DNA of 44,603 bases, from positions 1 to 44,603 of the forward strand of contig NZ_QEIO01000079.1 of NCBI RefSeq assembly GCF_003336425.1, in the 5' to 3' direction. This stretch comes from Marinitenerispora sediminis. Lineage in GTDB: Bacteria; Actinomycetota; Actinomycetes; Streptosporangiales; Streptosporangiaceae. A program made the translations under genes and the position numbers. Below are positions 10,916 through 23,027 of this stretch, one piece after another. Each line of letters opens with the position of its first letter. Within the stretch, counting starts at the first letter, position 1. A model generated the notes under the pieces. It was given only the letters and a program-made list of their open reading frames with translations, searched no databases and had not been told where the DNA came from.

Positions 10916-10933
10916 CCGCGCGCGTCCGAGAGC

Positions 10934-10965
10934 GGTGGCCCGGGGAGGACCCTCCCCGGGCCACC
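10934..10965 (+). terminator. Hairpin terminator after etfBA
   Basis: ggtggcccggggagg (10934-10948) and cctccccgggccacc (10951-10965) are perfectly complementary, forming one of the strongest hairpins in the window. No T tract follows. Confidence 0.75.
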
Positions 10966-11051
10966 GTGCCGTAGGGCGCCTCCGGCGCCTGCGCCAGCGG
11001 GCGGTCCCGGCATGCTCCCGGCCGACCGCGCACCGTATTCTTGGAACCGCC

Positions 11052-12221
11052 ATGGTGTATCTGGATCACGCCGCGACCACTCCCGTGCGGCCGGAGGTCG
11101 TCGCCGACATGACGGCGGAGTTCGGCGAACTCGGCAACGCCTCATCGCTGCACGGAGCGGGGCGCCGGGCCCGCAGGGTCGTGGAGGAGGCACGCGAGGC
11201 GGTCGCCGCCTCGCTGGGCGCCACCCCCAACGAGGTCGTGTTCACCGGCGGCGGCACCGAAGCCGACAACCTGGCGGTCAAGGGGCTGTACTGGGCCCGG
11301 CACGGGGCCGACCCGGCGCGGCGGCGCATCCTGGTCAGCGCGGTCGAGCACCACGCCGTCCTGGATCCGGCGCGGTGGATGGCCGACCACCAGGGGGCCG
11401 TCTACGAGGAGCTCCCGGTGGACGCCGGCGGGCGGGTGGACCCGGCGGCGCTGCGCGCCGCCATCGAACGGGACCCGGCCGATGTCGCCCTCGTCTCGGT
11501 CATGTGGGCCAACAACGAGGTCGGTACCGTCCAGCCCGTTCCGGAACTGGCCGCGGTCGCCCGCGAGTACGCGATCCCGTTCCACACCGACGCGGTGCAG
11601 GCCGTGGGGGTGCTCGACCTCGACTTCGCCGCCAGCGGGGTGTCGGCCATGACGGTCACCGGCCACAAGATCGGCGGACCGGTCGGGGCCGGCGCGCTGC
11701 TGCTCGCGCGGGGCGTGGACCCGGTGCCCGTGCTGCACGGCGGCGGCCAGGAGCGCGAGGTCCGCTCCGGCACCCTCATGACACCGCTGCTGCGCGGGTT
11801 CGGCACCGCCGTACGGCTGGCCGCCGCCGAGCGCACCGCGCACGCGGCCGAACTCGCGGGGCTGCGGGACGAACTGGTGGCCGCCGTGCGCCGCGCGGTG
11901 CCCGACGTCCGGCTGAACGGCCACCCCACCGACCGGCTGCCCGGCATCGCGCACCTCTCGTTCCCGGGCTGCGAGGGCGACGCGCTGCTCATGCTGCTCG
12001 ACGCCCGCGGGATCGCGTGCTCCACGGGATCGGCCTGCTCGGCCGGCGTCGCGCAGCCCAGCCACGTGCTGCTCGCCATGGGAGCCGATCCGGAGACGGC
12101 GAACGGCTCCCTGCGGTTCTCGCTCGGGCGCGGCTCGGGCCAGGCCGACGTCAAGGCGCTCGCCGAGGCCGTGGGGCCGGCGGTCGAGCGGGCCCGCGCC
12201 GCCCGCGCCCGGCGCCGCTGA
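11052..12221 (+). CDS. Cysteine desulfurase (IscS/NifS family)
   Basis: A 389-residue PLP enzyme that removes sulfur from cysteine as an enzyme-bound persulfide. N-terminus [16 protein letters not shown] is typical. PLP features include H100-H101 (VEHHAV), D180/Q183 (HTDAVQ) and the Schiff-base lysine K206 in TGHKIGG. The catalytic cysteine is C329 in STGSACSAG. The ATG at 11052 starts the conserved protein; a tattct box at 11036-11041 sits just upstream, so the transcript may have almost no leader. mnmA lies 1.3 kb downstream, and in many actinobacteria such a desulfurase feeds sulfur to MnmA for tRNA 2-thiouridine; that partnership is inference. It could also serve Fe-S assembly. Confidence 0.92.
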   Translation: MVYLDHAATTPVRPEVVADMTAEFGELGNASSLHGAGRRARRVVEEAREAVAASLGATPNEVVFTGGGTEADNLAVKGLYWARHGADPARRRILVSAVEHHAVLDPARWMADHQGAVYEELPVDAGGRVDPAALRAAIERDPADVALVSVMWANNEVGTVQPVPELAAVAREYAIPFHTDAVQAVGVLDLDFAASGVSAMTVTGHKIGGPVGAGALLLARGVDPVPVLHGGGQEREVRSGTLMTPLLRGFGTAVRLAAAERTAHAAELAGLRDELVAAVRRAVPDVRLNGHPTDRLPGIAHLSFPGCEGDALLMLLDARGIACSTGSACSAGVAQPSHVLLAMGADPETANGSLRFSLGRGSGQADVKALAEAVGPAVERARAARARRR

Positions 12222-12253
12222 GCTCTCCCGGGCAGGGCGGGCGCGCGGCCGCC

Positions 12254-13426
12254 CTACTGCCCGAGCTGGCGCCGCACCGGCCGGCTGATCTGGTCGATCG
12301 TGTCCCACTCCGGGTCCAGCAGGCTGTTGATCTGGGTGCGGCCCTCCGGCCACTCCCGCACGGCCTTCTCCAGCGTGGCGTACACGCCGGAATCGGGGTC
12401 GAGGTAGAAGTGGAACTGCCGCTGGCCGCCGACCGTCTGCTGGGCCAGCAGCGCGCCGTCCTCGCCCAGCAGGTCGCGCAGGCCCAGCGTGAAGCTCTCC
12501 AGCGCCGCCGCCGACGAGCCGGTGGGCAGCCGGTCGGAGTCGGTCTCGGCGTAGTGCACCGTGACCTGCACGTACAGCGTGAACGCGGGGAAGTCGCGGC
12601 GGTGCAGCGGGTGGCGGACCGCGATCTGGATGGTGCCGCGCAGCGGGATCCGGCCCTGCAGCGTCACCCAGCCGCCGCTGCCCAGCGTGCCCGACAGCTG
12701 CTGCACGACCGACGGCATGGAGGTCGGCGGCAGCGGGTCGAGCGGCTTCTCCACCAGCGGGGTGACCGACCCGATCCACCGCACCACGTCGTCCTCGCCG
12801 AGCGCCAGCATCACCACGAGGTCGGCCACGCCGGAGCGGACGTCCTCGGGAACGAACATGAAGTCGGGGTGGTAGACGCTCACCTCGATCTTGCCGAGCT
12901 TCTGGTTCACCCGCAGCGCCACCGTGGCGTGCCCGAGGTCGAGTTCGTTGCCGTCCCAGTTCACCGGCTTGGACAGCCGGTCATGGTCGGCCGGGCGCGC
13001 GGGCAGGAACCGCCACGCGGCCTCCGCCGGCGCGGAGCGCGACCAGCGCTCGGCGAGCACCCGTGCGGCGTCGTCGGCGCCCGCGCTCAGGACCAGCGCG
13101 TACTCGGGGTCGTCGGCCGGGGAGGCCGGCACGGTCCCCTCCAGGTCGTCCATCCGGGCGAGGAGCTCCCGGGCGTCGTCGTCGAGCCGCAGGTCCTCCA
13201 ACCCCCGCAGCGCGCTCCGCGGTGCCCGGGACACCTCCCACGTCAGCGCCGGGTGGATCTGGCGCACGCGCTCGGTCAGCTGGCGGGCGGCGTCCTCGGG
13301 AACCGGCGTCCCGGCGTCGACCGACGCCGCCAGGTCGGTGCGGACGTCGGCCCAGTGGGCCCAGAACTCCTCCACGGCGGCGGCGGAGTCGGAGTCGGCG
13401 GATCGGCGGCGACGGAACAGAGCCAT
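12254..13426 (-). CDS. Conserved protein with DUF695-like C-terminal part
   Basis: A 390-residue minus-strand protein without signal peptide or membrane segment. It starts MALFRRRRS, is acidic overall, and contains repeated beta-rich segments. The C-terminal region resembles DUF695-type proteins: HFYLDPDSGVY near 344, a GRTQINSLL segment and DPEWDTIDQ near the end (similar to the DPEWD motif I associate with that family). The function is unknown. It lies between the cysteine desulfurase and mnmA but on the opposite strand, and is divergent from mnmA with 96 bp between them. The ATG at 13426 is chosen because upstream extension runs through the mnmA promoter. Third-position GC is uniform, confirming that this strand is coding. 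Confidence 0.72.
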   Translation of the reverse strand: MALFRRRRSADSDSAAAVEEFWAHWADVRTDLAASVDAGTPVPEDAARQLTERVRQIHPALTWEVSRAPRSALRGLEDLRLDDDARELLARMDDLEGTVPASPADDPEYALVLSAGADDAARVLAERWSRSAPAEAAWRFLPARPADHDRLSKPVNWDGNELDLGHATVALRVNQKLGKIEVSVYHPDFMFVPEDVRSGVADLVVMLALGEDDVVRWIGSVTPLVEKPLDPLPPTSMPSVVQQLSGTLGSGGWVTLQGRIPLRGTIQIAVRHPLHRRDFPAFTLYVQVTVHYAETDSDRLPTGSSAAALESFTLGLRDLLGEDGALLAQQTVGGQRQFHFYLDPDSGVYATLEKAVREWPEGRTQINSLLDPEWDTIDQISRPVRRQLGQ

Positions 13427-13522
13427 GTACCGATTTTCGCAGAGCGCGGCGACCGGATCGGCACCGGTTCGACGCGAACCCGGTAGGGAGTGATCCGCGC
13501 CAGCGCTTACGCTGGAGGTGCT

Positions 13523-14608
13523 ATGACTCTGCGTGTACTGGCCGCCATGTCCGGCGGCGTCGACTCCGCCGTGGCCGCCGCCCGCGCCGCCGAGGCCGGG
13601 CACGACGTCACGGGCGTGCACCTGGCCCTCGCCAAGAACCCCCAGTCCTACCGCACGGGCGCGCGGGGCTGCTGCACCGTCGAGGACTCCCGCGACGCGC
13701 GCCGCGCCGCGGACGTGATCGGCATCCCCTTCTACGTGTGGGACATGGCCGAGGAATTCGACCGCGACGTCGTGCAGGACTTCGTGTCGGAGTACGCGGC
13801 CGGCCGCACCCCCAACCCGTGCCTGCGTTGCAACGAGAAGATCAAGTTCGCGGCGGTGCTGGACCGCGCGGTCGCGCTCGGCTTCGACGCGGTGTGCACC
13901 GGCCACCATGTGCGCAAGGCCGGCGGCCGGCTGCGGCGCAGCGTCGACGACGCCAAGGACCAGTCCTATGTGCTGGCGGTGCTCACCCGGGAGCAGATCG
14001 CGCACGCGATGTTCCCGCTGGGCGACTGCACCAAGGCCGAGGTCCGGGCCGAGGCCGACCGGCGCGGGCTCGCGGTGGCCGACAAGCCGGACAGCCACGA
14101 CATCTGCTTCATCGCCGACGGCGACACCGCCGGCTTCCTCAACGGGCGGCTGGGCAGCGAGCCCGGCCCGATCGTGGACCAGTCCGGTGAGGTCCTGGGC
14201 ACGCACAACGGCGCGCACGCGTTCACGGTCGGCCAGCGCAGGGGGCTCCACCTGGGCGGAGCCGTGGACCGCCGCTACGTGCTGTCCATCGAGCCGGTGA
14301 ACAACACGGTCACCGTCGGCCCCCGCGAGGCGCTGGCGGTCGACGAGATCGTGGCGGAGCGCCCGGTCTGGAGCGGCTGCGAGCCCCCGGCTGAGCCGCT
14401 CGCCTGCACGGTCCAGTTGCGGGCGCACGGTGAGGTGCACCCGTGCCGGGCCTGGCAGCGCGAGGGCCGGCTGGTCGTGCGGCTGGACGAGCCGGCCACC
14501 GGCGTCGCCCGGGGCCAGGCCGCGGTCCTGTACGACGGCGACGTCGTCCTCGGGTCGGCCACCATCGCCGAGACGAGCCGGCGCGCCGAGGCAGCGGCGG
14601 CGGGGTGA
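13523..14608 (+). CDS. mnmA: tRNA-specific 2-thiouridylase MnmA
   Basis: A 361-residue enzyme that activates U34 of Lys, Glu and Gln tRNAs with ATP and inserts sulfur. The PP-loop SGGVDSAV begins at residue 10. The catalytic cysteines are expected at C100 (in [14 protein letters not shown]) and C195 (in DSHDICFI), and both are present. SHDICFI differs slightly from the common STGICFI form. Domain order (N-terminal ATPase, linker, C-terminal beta-barrel with VGQRRGL) is normal. The ATG at 13523 has ggagg at 13514-13518; a perfect small hairpin (ccagcg/cgctgg, 13500-13515) runs into this site and may affect initiation. The sulfur donor may be the nearby cysteine desulfurase. Confidence 0.95.
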   Translation: MTLRVLAAMSGGVDSAVAAARAAEAGHDVTGVHLALAKNPQSYRTGARGCCTVEDSRDARRAADVIGIPFYVWDMAEEFDRDVVQDFVSEYAAGRTPNPCLRCNEKIKFAAVLDRAVALGFDAVCTGHHVRKAGGRLRRSVDDAKDQSYVLAVLTREQIAHAMFPLGDCTKAEVRAEADRRGLAVADKPDSHDICFIADGDTAGFLNGRLGSEPGPIVDQSGEVLGTHNGAHAFTVGQRRGLHLGGAVDRRYVLSIEPVNNTVTVGPREALAVDEIVAERPVWSGCEPPAEPLACTVQLRAHGEVHPCRAWQREGRLVVRLDEPATGVARGQAAVLYDGDVVLGSATIAETSRRAEAAAAG

Positions 14609-14691
14609 GCCGGTGCACCGCCGGGCCCGCAGTGCCGAGATCGTGACATATCGCCCGCCGGCGGCCCCTGTCCGGCTCCGGAGAGCGGAAG

Positions 14692-14710
14692 TTAGGTTAG
14701 GCACAGCACA
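14692..14710 (+). promoter_or_regulatory. Iron-box-like (DtxR/IdeR/DmdR type) half-palindrome
   Basis: ttaggttaggc (14692-14702) matches the first 11 positions of the actinobacterial iron box exactly; the second half (acagcaca) is poor, giving 14 of 19 matches. It lies 42 bp before the start of the DedA-like gene. It could be a weak regulatory site or coincidence. Confidence 0.35.
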
Positions 14711-14751
14711 GTAGGTCCGGCAGTGGGTCCGGCGACGGGCGGGGAGGGCGG

Positions 14752-15273
14752 ATGCCGTACGAGTTCCTGGAGGGGCGGCCCTTCTGGGTGGTGTACTCCG
14801 CCCTCCTCGCCATCGTGTTCTGCCGCGCGCAGGCCACCTACTGGATCGGTCGCGGCATCGGCGCCGGCGTGCACCGCTCCGGACTCGCCCGCCGCCTGGG
14901 GGAGCGGCTCACCCGGGCCGAGCGGCTGATCGACCGGTTCGGCCCGCCGGCGGTCACCCTCTCCTTCCTGACCGTCGGCATCCAGACCGCCGTGAACCTC
15001 GCCGCCGGCGCCATGCGCATGAGCTTCCCCCGCTACCTGGTCGCGATGTTCGCCGGCTGCCTCGCCTGGGCGGCCGTGTACAGCCTCGGCGGCATGGCGG
15101 TGCTCGCGGCGTGGTGGAACCTCTTCCTGCACTCGCCGCTGCTCGCGGTCGCCGCCGCGGCGCTCGCGGTCACGGCCGTGGCCGCCGCCGTGCTGTGGCG
15201 CCGGCGGCGCCGCCGGCGGGCCGGCGCGGAACCGGGCCGCGAGGACGCCCGGCGGGAGGAGACGGCCGCCTGA
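14752..15273 (+). CDS. DedA/VTT-family-like membrane protein
   Basis: A 173-residue integral membrane protein with an early helix (VVYSALLAIVFCRAQATYWIG), a basic amphipathic stretch with RLGERLTRAERLIDRFG near 46-62, a proline-glycine break (FGPPAVTLSFLTVG), a segment AAGAMRMSFPRYLVAMFAG near 84-102 and two more helices before a very basic tail. The FGxxAV...R..AG..RM....F pattern is that of DedA/SNARE-associated (VTT) proteins, which act as lipid flippases or in membrane homeostasis. It is shorter than typical DedA (about 200 residues). The ATG at 14752 is preceded by ggggaggg. Function is not established; the site at 14692 hints at metal control. Confidence 0.6.
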   Translation: MPYEFLEGRPFWVVYSALLAIVFCRAQATYWIGRGIGAGVHRSGLARRLGERLTRAERLIDRFGPPAVTLSFLTVGIQTAVNLAAGAMRMSFPRYLVAMFAGCLAWAAVYSLGGMAVLAAWWNLFLHSPLLAVAAAALAVTAVAAAVLWRRRRRRRAGAEPGREDARREETAA

Positions 15274-15342
15274 CGGCCGCGGCCGGCGCCGGCGCTCCCG
15301 GCGGTGCGGGGACACCGCCGTGCTGCTCTAACCTTGGGCATC

Positions 15343-18578
<3,236 letters not shown>

Positions 18579-18908
18579 TCGAATCGTGGGCCTGGCGTGA
18601 GTGCCCGGTGGGTTCGGGTACTCATTGAGTAGCCGGTGACACGGTGGGATCTACGATACGCAGTCATCAGGCTACCTCCCGCAGTATTCTGGAGCGAATC
18701 GGGCGATTGTGGCAGGGGAACCATGGTTTACCTAAAGTCTCCATTTGGCGACAGCTGGTGACGAAGCGACGTAAGCTGTGCCTGAACGGCTGTATCCGAA
18801 TCCCATACGAGGCCCGAGCCGGTCATGGGGGTGACCGCGACGGTTGAGACAGATTTCGTGAGGAGCGCCGACAGCCGCACAGTTCTCCCGGCTCGCCGCC
18901 GACGCTCC
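18579..18908. other. Intergenic region with lower GC and palindromes
   Basis: About 330 bp, clearly lower in GC than the surroundings and without coding third-position bias on either strand. It holds a perfect palindrome tactcattgagta (18619-18631), similar to the one before etfB, and aaccatggtt (18719-18728). These, and tacgat-like boxes, suggest promoter or operator sequences for the downstream GGDEF-EAL gene. No RNA gene was recognised. Confidence 0.45.
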
Positions 18909-20694
18909 ATGGAAGACCCCGAGGACGTTATGAAAGATCCCAACAACACCCGGGACGTCGGCCCCCGGGTCGGGACGCCACTGTGGCTGTACCTCGCCAG
19001 TACCACCGTGGCCGGCTGCGTTCTCCTCGGCGTGTCGCTGTTCTGGGTCGACCTGCCCGGCCTGCACCACATGGCCGCGCAGCCGCTGGTGTGGGTGGTC
19101 CTGTGCATGGTGATCATCGGCGAGCTGCGTCCCATCGGGACCCGCAACAGCCCCGGCGACGACGGCACACCGACGTCGCTGCCCTTCTCGTTCGCCCTGG
19201 TGATCGCCTACGGCCTGCCGCTCGCCGGCGTCACGCAGGCCCTCGCCACGATCATCGCGGGGGTCGCGCGCGGCCACGCACCGCACCGCACCGCCTTCAA
19301 CGTCGCGCAGGCTCTTCTTCTTCCCGCTGGCCGCCCTGTACAGCAGCGCCACGCTGTCGATGAAGCGCGAGTACCAGGCCAACCACGACGAACTCACCGG
19401 CCTGGCCAACCGCAAGCTGCTCATCCTGCGCACCCAGGAGGCGCTGAGCGAGGCGCAGCAGCGCAAGCAGCGCGTCGGGCTGCTGCTCGACCTCGACCGC
19501 TTCAAGGAGGTCAACGACACCCTCGGCCACCCCACCGGCGACCGGCTGCTGCAGACCGTCGCGCACCGGCTGACCCACAGCGTGCGCCCGGGCGACCTGG
19601 TGGCCCGGCTCGGCGGCGACGAGTTCGCGGTGCTGCTGCCGCAGATCCGCGACGCCGCGTCCGCGCGCGAGGTGGCGGCGCGGCTGCGGGTGGCGCTCGC
19701 CGAGCCCATGCGGCTGGACGGCATGGACTTCGACCTGGAGGCCAGCGTCGGCATCGCGCTGTTCCCCAACCACGCGCCCGACTTCGAGCTCCTGCTGCAG
19801 CGTGCCGACGTCGCCATGTACGTGGCCAAGGAGCACCGCACCGGCGTGGAGCTCTACGCCCCGCACAAGGACCGCAACTCCACCGCCCGGCTCAGCCTGT
19901 TCAGCGAGCTGCGCCGCGCCCTGGTGGAGAACGAGCTGGAGATGTTCTACCAGCCCAAGGTCAACCTCGCCGACCGCAGCGCGGTGGGCCTGGAGGCGCT
20001 GGTGCGCTGGCGGCATCCGCAGCGCGGTGTGCTGCCCCCCGAGGAGTTCGTGCCGATGGTGGAGCAGTCCTACCTGATGCGCAGCTTCACCCACGAGGTC
20101 ATCGAGCAGACCCTGCCGCAGATCGCCCGCTGGTGGGCCGAGGGGATCCGGCTGCCGGTGGCCGTCAACCTCTCCGCGCGCGAGCTGCTGGACCCGACCC
20201 TTCCGGACATCGTCGCCGCCGGCCTGCGCCGGCACGGCGTCCGGCCCGAGGCCCTGCGGCTGGAGATCAGCGAGCGGGTCATGGTGGCCGAGGCCGAGGC
20301 CATCACGCCGACCATCCTCGCGCTGGCCGACCTCGGCGTGCCGCTGACCCTGGACGACTTCGGCACCGGCTACTACACGCTCGCCCGGCTGAACGGGCTG
20401 CCGGTCGAGGAGATCAAGATCGACGAGTCCTTCGTCCGCCAGGTCGCCGACACCCCCGACGGCCGACTCATCGTCGGCTCCGCCATCGACCTGGTCGGCA
20501 CGCTCGGCATGCGTGCGGTCGCCGAGGGGGTGGAGTCGGAGCACGTCGCCACCACCATGCACGCCCTGGGCTGCTACGCGGCGCAGGGGCGCCACTTCGC
20601 CCCGCCGCTGGAGGCGGCAGCGGCCACGAACTGGCTGCTGGAGCACGGCAAGCTCGCGCTGCCGTCGCAGGAGCGCACCGGATCGCACGGTTAG
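18909..20694 (+). pseudogene. GGDEF-EAL (c-di-GMP) membrane protein with internal out-of-frame deletion
   Basis: Codon bias follows one frame from about 18930 to 19310 (membrane segments LWLYLASTTVAGCVLLGV, PLVWVVLCMVIIGE, then HRTAFNVAQ) and then jumps to another, reading LFFFPLAALYSSATLSMKRE and on to a full GGDEF and EAL pair ending at 20694. The first frame runs on into nonsense. The pattern implies loss of most of the multi-helix sensor domain with a frame change near 19310, rather than a single-base error. GGDEF (LGGDEF near 19610), EAL (LEALVRW near 19990), DDFGTG, KIDESF and AEGVES are intact, so both activities were encoded. Possible starts are ATG 18909 or 18930 (gagga six bases before the latter). 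Translation restart at ATG 19360 is possible but has no ribosome binding site. Confidence 0.72.
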
Positions 20695-20742
20695 CGCCGC
20701 GCGCCAGGGGCCGGTGCGCCGCATCGGCCCCCGGCCGCTTCC

Positions 20743-20925
20743 GCCGTCGGCGTGGTGGGGTCTTCGGGGGGTGACGAACGGCGGCTCCAGGTGCTCGGCG
20801 GCTCACCCTTGGTGCTGTTGGTCGGGTTCGCCGTCTCGCTTCCTTGCGCCGTCGGCGTGGTGGGGCCTTCGGCGGGAGACGCCGACGGCTCCAGGCGCTC
20901 GGCGGCTCACCCTTGGTACACCCGA
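20743..20925 (-). repeat. Tandem repeat, 105-bp unit, inverted relative of the 6236 family
   Basis: gccgtcggcgtggtgggg begins at 20743 and again at 20848 (period 105). Both copies include ggctccagg, gctcggcggctcacccttggt. On the minus strand this reads gagccgccgagc...ggagccg, the core of the 103-bp repeats at 6236, so the two sets belong to one family in opposite orientations. The gap 20695-20998 otherwise holds only the gatC promoter region (taggat at 20955-20960). Confidence 0.75.
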
Positions 20926-20998
20926 TCACCGGTGAGCGCTGTCCGCGGCGGCCATAGGATTGACCTGTCCGAATCCGCCGAAGAAACGGTTTCCATTC

Positions 20999-21298
20999 AT
21001 GTCCGCCATCACCCGCGATGAGGTCGCACACCTCGCCCGGCTGTCGCGGCTGGCGCTGCACGAGGACGAGCTCGACCGGCTCGCCGCCCAGCTGGATGTC
21101 ATCATCTCCGCTGTGGCCGAGGTGCAGGAGGTCGCCAAGGGTGACATCCCGCCGACCTCGCACGCCCTGCCGCTGACGAACGTGTACCGCTCCGACGAGG
21201 CCCGACCAGGGCTCGCCCCGGACCAGGCGCTGGCCGGCGCGCCGGCGGTGGAGGACGGCCGGTTCCGCGTCCCGCAGATCCTGGGGGAGGAAGAGTGA
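20999..21298 (+). CDS. gatC: Aspartyl/glutamyl-tRNA amidotransferase subunit C
   Basis: A 99-residue GatC, normal length. It opens [20 protein letters not shown] and has the conserved C-terminal block with [11 protein letters not shown]...RSDEARPGL. GatC wraps around the A-B interface of the GatCAB complex, which converts misacylated Glu-tRNA(Gln) (and Asp-tRNA(Asn)) to the amidated form in organisms lacking the direct synthetase. The ATG at 20999 starts the conserved protein; no strong ribosome binding site is seen. gatA follows after 28 bp. Confidence 0.95.
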   Translation: MSAITRDEVAHLARLSRLALHEDELDRLAAQLDVIISAVAEVQEVAKGDIPPTSHALPLTNVYRSDEARPGLAPDQALAGAPAVEDGRFRVPQILGEEE

Positions 21299-21326
21299 GC
21301 TCACGCGTGCGAGCAGAGGGGAGCCG

Positions 21327-22829
21327 GTGTTGAGCGGCGATCTCATCCGGCTGACCGCGGCCGAACTCGGTGCCGCCATCCGCGACGGCGAGACGTCCGC
21401 GGTCGAGGCCACCCAGAGCTACCTGGACCGCGTCGCCGCGGTCGACGGCGACATCCACGCGTTCCTGCACGTGGACGCCGACGCCGCCCTCGAACAGGCC
21501 CGCGCGGTCGACGCCCGGCGCGCCGAGGGCGCCGAGCTCGGCCCGCTGGCGGGCGTGCCGATCGCCCACAAGGACGTGTTCACCACCCGCGACATGCCCA
21601 CCACGGCGGCGTCGCGGATCCTGGAGGGCTGGCGGCCGCCCTACGACGCCACCGTCACCGAGCGGCTGCGCGCCGCGGGGCTGGTCATCCTCGGCAAGAC
21701 CAACATGGACGAGTTCGCCATGGGCTCCTCCACGGAGAACTCCGCCTTCGGCCCGACGGCCAACCCGTGGGACGTCTCGCGCATCCCCGGCGGCTCCTCG
21801 GGCGGCTCGTCCGCCGCGGTCGCCGCGTTCGAGGCGCCACTGGCCACCGGCACCGACACCGGCGGTTCGATCCGCCAGCCCGCGGCCGTGTGCGGACTGG
21901 TGGGCGCCAAACCGACGTACGGCGGCTCCTCGCGCTACGGTCTCATCGCGTTCGCCTCCTCCCTGGACACCCCGGGCCCGTTCGCGCGCAACGTCCTGGA
22001 CGCCGCGCTGCTGCACGAGGCGTTCTCCGGCCACGACCCGCGCGACTCCACCTCCATCGACGCTCCGGTGCCGCCGGTGGTCGAGGCGGCCCGGCGCGGC
22101 GACGTCGACGGCCTGCGGGTGGGCATCGTCCGGGAGTTCGCCGGCGAGGGCTACCAGACCGGCGTGCTCCAGCGGTTCACCGAGGCGGTGGAGGTGCTGG
22201 AGTCGCTGGGCGCCAAGGTGGTCGAGGTCTCCTGCCCGAGCTTCCGCAGCGCGCTGGCGGCCTACTACCTGATCGCGCCGAGCGAGTGCTCGTCCAACCT
22301 GGCGCGGTTCGACGCCATGCGCTACGGGCTGCGCTCCGGCGACGACGGCACCCGCAGCGCCGAGGAGGTCATGGCGCTGACCCGGGCCGAGGGCTTCGGT
22401 CCCGAGGTCAAGCGGCGGATCATCCTCGGCACCTACGCGCTGTCCAGCGGGTACTACGACGCCTACTACGGTTCGGCCCAGCAGGTACGCACCCTGATCA
22501 AGCGCGACTTCGACGCCGCGTTCGAGCACGTCGACGTGCTGGTCTCCCCGACCACGCCGACCACCGCGTTCCCGCTCGGCGAGCGCGTGGACGACCCCAT
22601 GGCGATGTACCTGGCCGACCTGTGCACCATCCCGGCCAACCTGGCGGGCAACGCCGCCCTGTCGGTGCCGTGCGGGCTGGCGCCCGAGGACGGCCTGCCG
22701 GTGGGCCTGCAGATCATGGCCCCGGTGCTCGCCGACGACCGCACCTACCGGGTCGGCGCGGCCCTGGAGACCGCGCTGCGCGACCGGTGGGGCGGCGACC
22801 TGCTGGCCCGCAGCCCCTACGCGGTGTGA
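21327..22829 (+). CDS. gatA: Aspartyl/glutamyl-tRNA amidotransferase subunit A
   Basis: A 500-residue amidase-signature protein that releases ammonia from glutamine for GatB. The Ser-cisSer-Lys triad is complete: K82 in PIAHKDVF, S157 in GGSSGGS and the nucleophile S181 in [11 protein letters not shown]. The start is taken at GTG 21327 (gcagagggg upstream); TTG 21330 is also possible. It forms an operon with gatC. Unlike the common gatCAB order, gatB is not next: two convergent surface-protein genes intervene, and a pair of strong hairpins at 22864-22997 closes this unit. Confidence 0.96.
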   Translation: MLSGDLIRLTAAELGAAIRDGETSAVEATQSYLDRVAAVDGDIHAFLHVDADAALEQARAVDARRAEGAELGPLAGVPIAHKDVFTTRDMPTTAASRILEGWRPPYDATVTERLRAAGLVILGKTNMDEFAMGSSTENSAFGPTANPWDVSRIPGGSSGGSSAAVAAFEAPLATGTDTGGSIRQPAAVCGLVGAKPTYGGSSRYGLIAFASSLDTPGPFARNVLDAALLHEAFSGHDPRDSTSIDAPVPPVVEAARRGDVDGLRVGIVREFAGEGYQTGVLQRFTEAVEVLESLGAKVVEVSCPSFRSALAAYYLIAPSECSSNLARFDAMRYGLRSGDDGTRSAEEVMALTRAEGFGPEVKRRIILGTYALSSGYYDAYYGSAQQVRTLIKRDFDAAFEHVDVLVSPTTPTTAFPLGERVDDPMAMYLADLCTIPANLAGNAALSVPCGLAPEDGLPVGLQIMAPVLADDRTYRVGAALETALRDRWGGDLLARSPYAV

Positions 22830-22863
22830 GGCGGCGTCGCCGGATCCGGTGACGCGGGACAGC

Positions 22864-22913
22864 GGAACGGCGCGGGCCGGACGGGAGACCTCCCGTCCGG
22901 CCCGCGCCGTTCC
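22864..22913 (+). terminator. Strong hairpin terminator after gatCA
   Basis: A stem of more than 20 bp: ggaacggcgcgggccgg at 22864-22880 pairs with ccggcccgcgccgttcc at 22897-22913, and inner acggga/tcccgt continues the helix. It lies between convergent genes and may act in both directions. Confidence 0.8.
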
Positions 22914-22958
22914 CATGTCCGTCCGCGGCGCTGGCCCGAGTCCGGCCCGTACATGGCG

Positions 22959-22997
22959 GAGCGCCCGCCGCCGTGGGTGCCACGGCGGCGGGCGCTC
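22959..22997 (-). terminator. Hairpin terminator after the first thioester protein gene
   Basis: gagcgcccgccgccgtg (22959-22975) and cacggcggcgggcgctc (22981-22997) are perfectly complementary with a 5-nt loop, 30 bp past the stop of the minus-strand gene ending at 23028. Confidence 0.75.
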
Positions 22998-23027
22998 ACC
23001 GGACCTGCGTCAGGTCAGGCGCGGATG

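Noticed and set aside
13427-14704. N-terminal extension of the DUF695-like minus-strand gene
   Set aside because: The frame stays open across mnmA, but that segment is antisense to well-recognised MnmA motifs; the protein clearly begins MALFRRRRS at 13426.
18644-18847. 67-codon ORF upstream of the broken GGDEF-EAL gene
   Set aside because: Third positions show no G/C bias, unlike every real gene in the window.
19300-19330. Programmed ribosomal frameshift in the GGDEF-EAL gene
   Set aside because: The short run of ctt codons near the junction is suggestive, but most of the sensor domain is also missing, so a deletion explains the frame change better.
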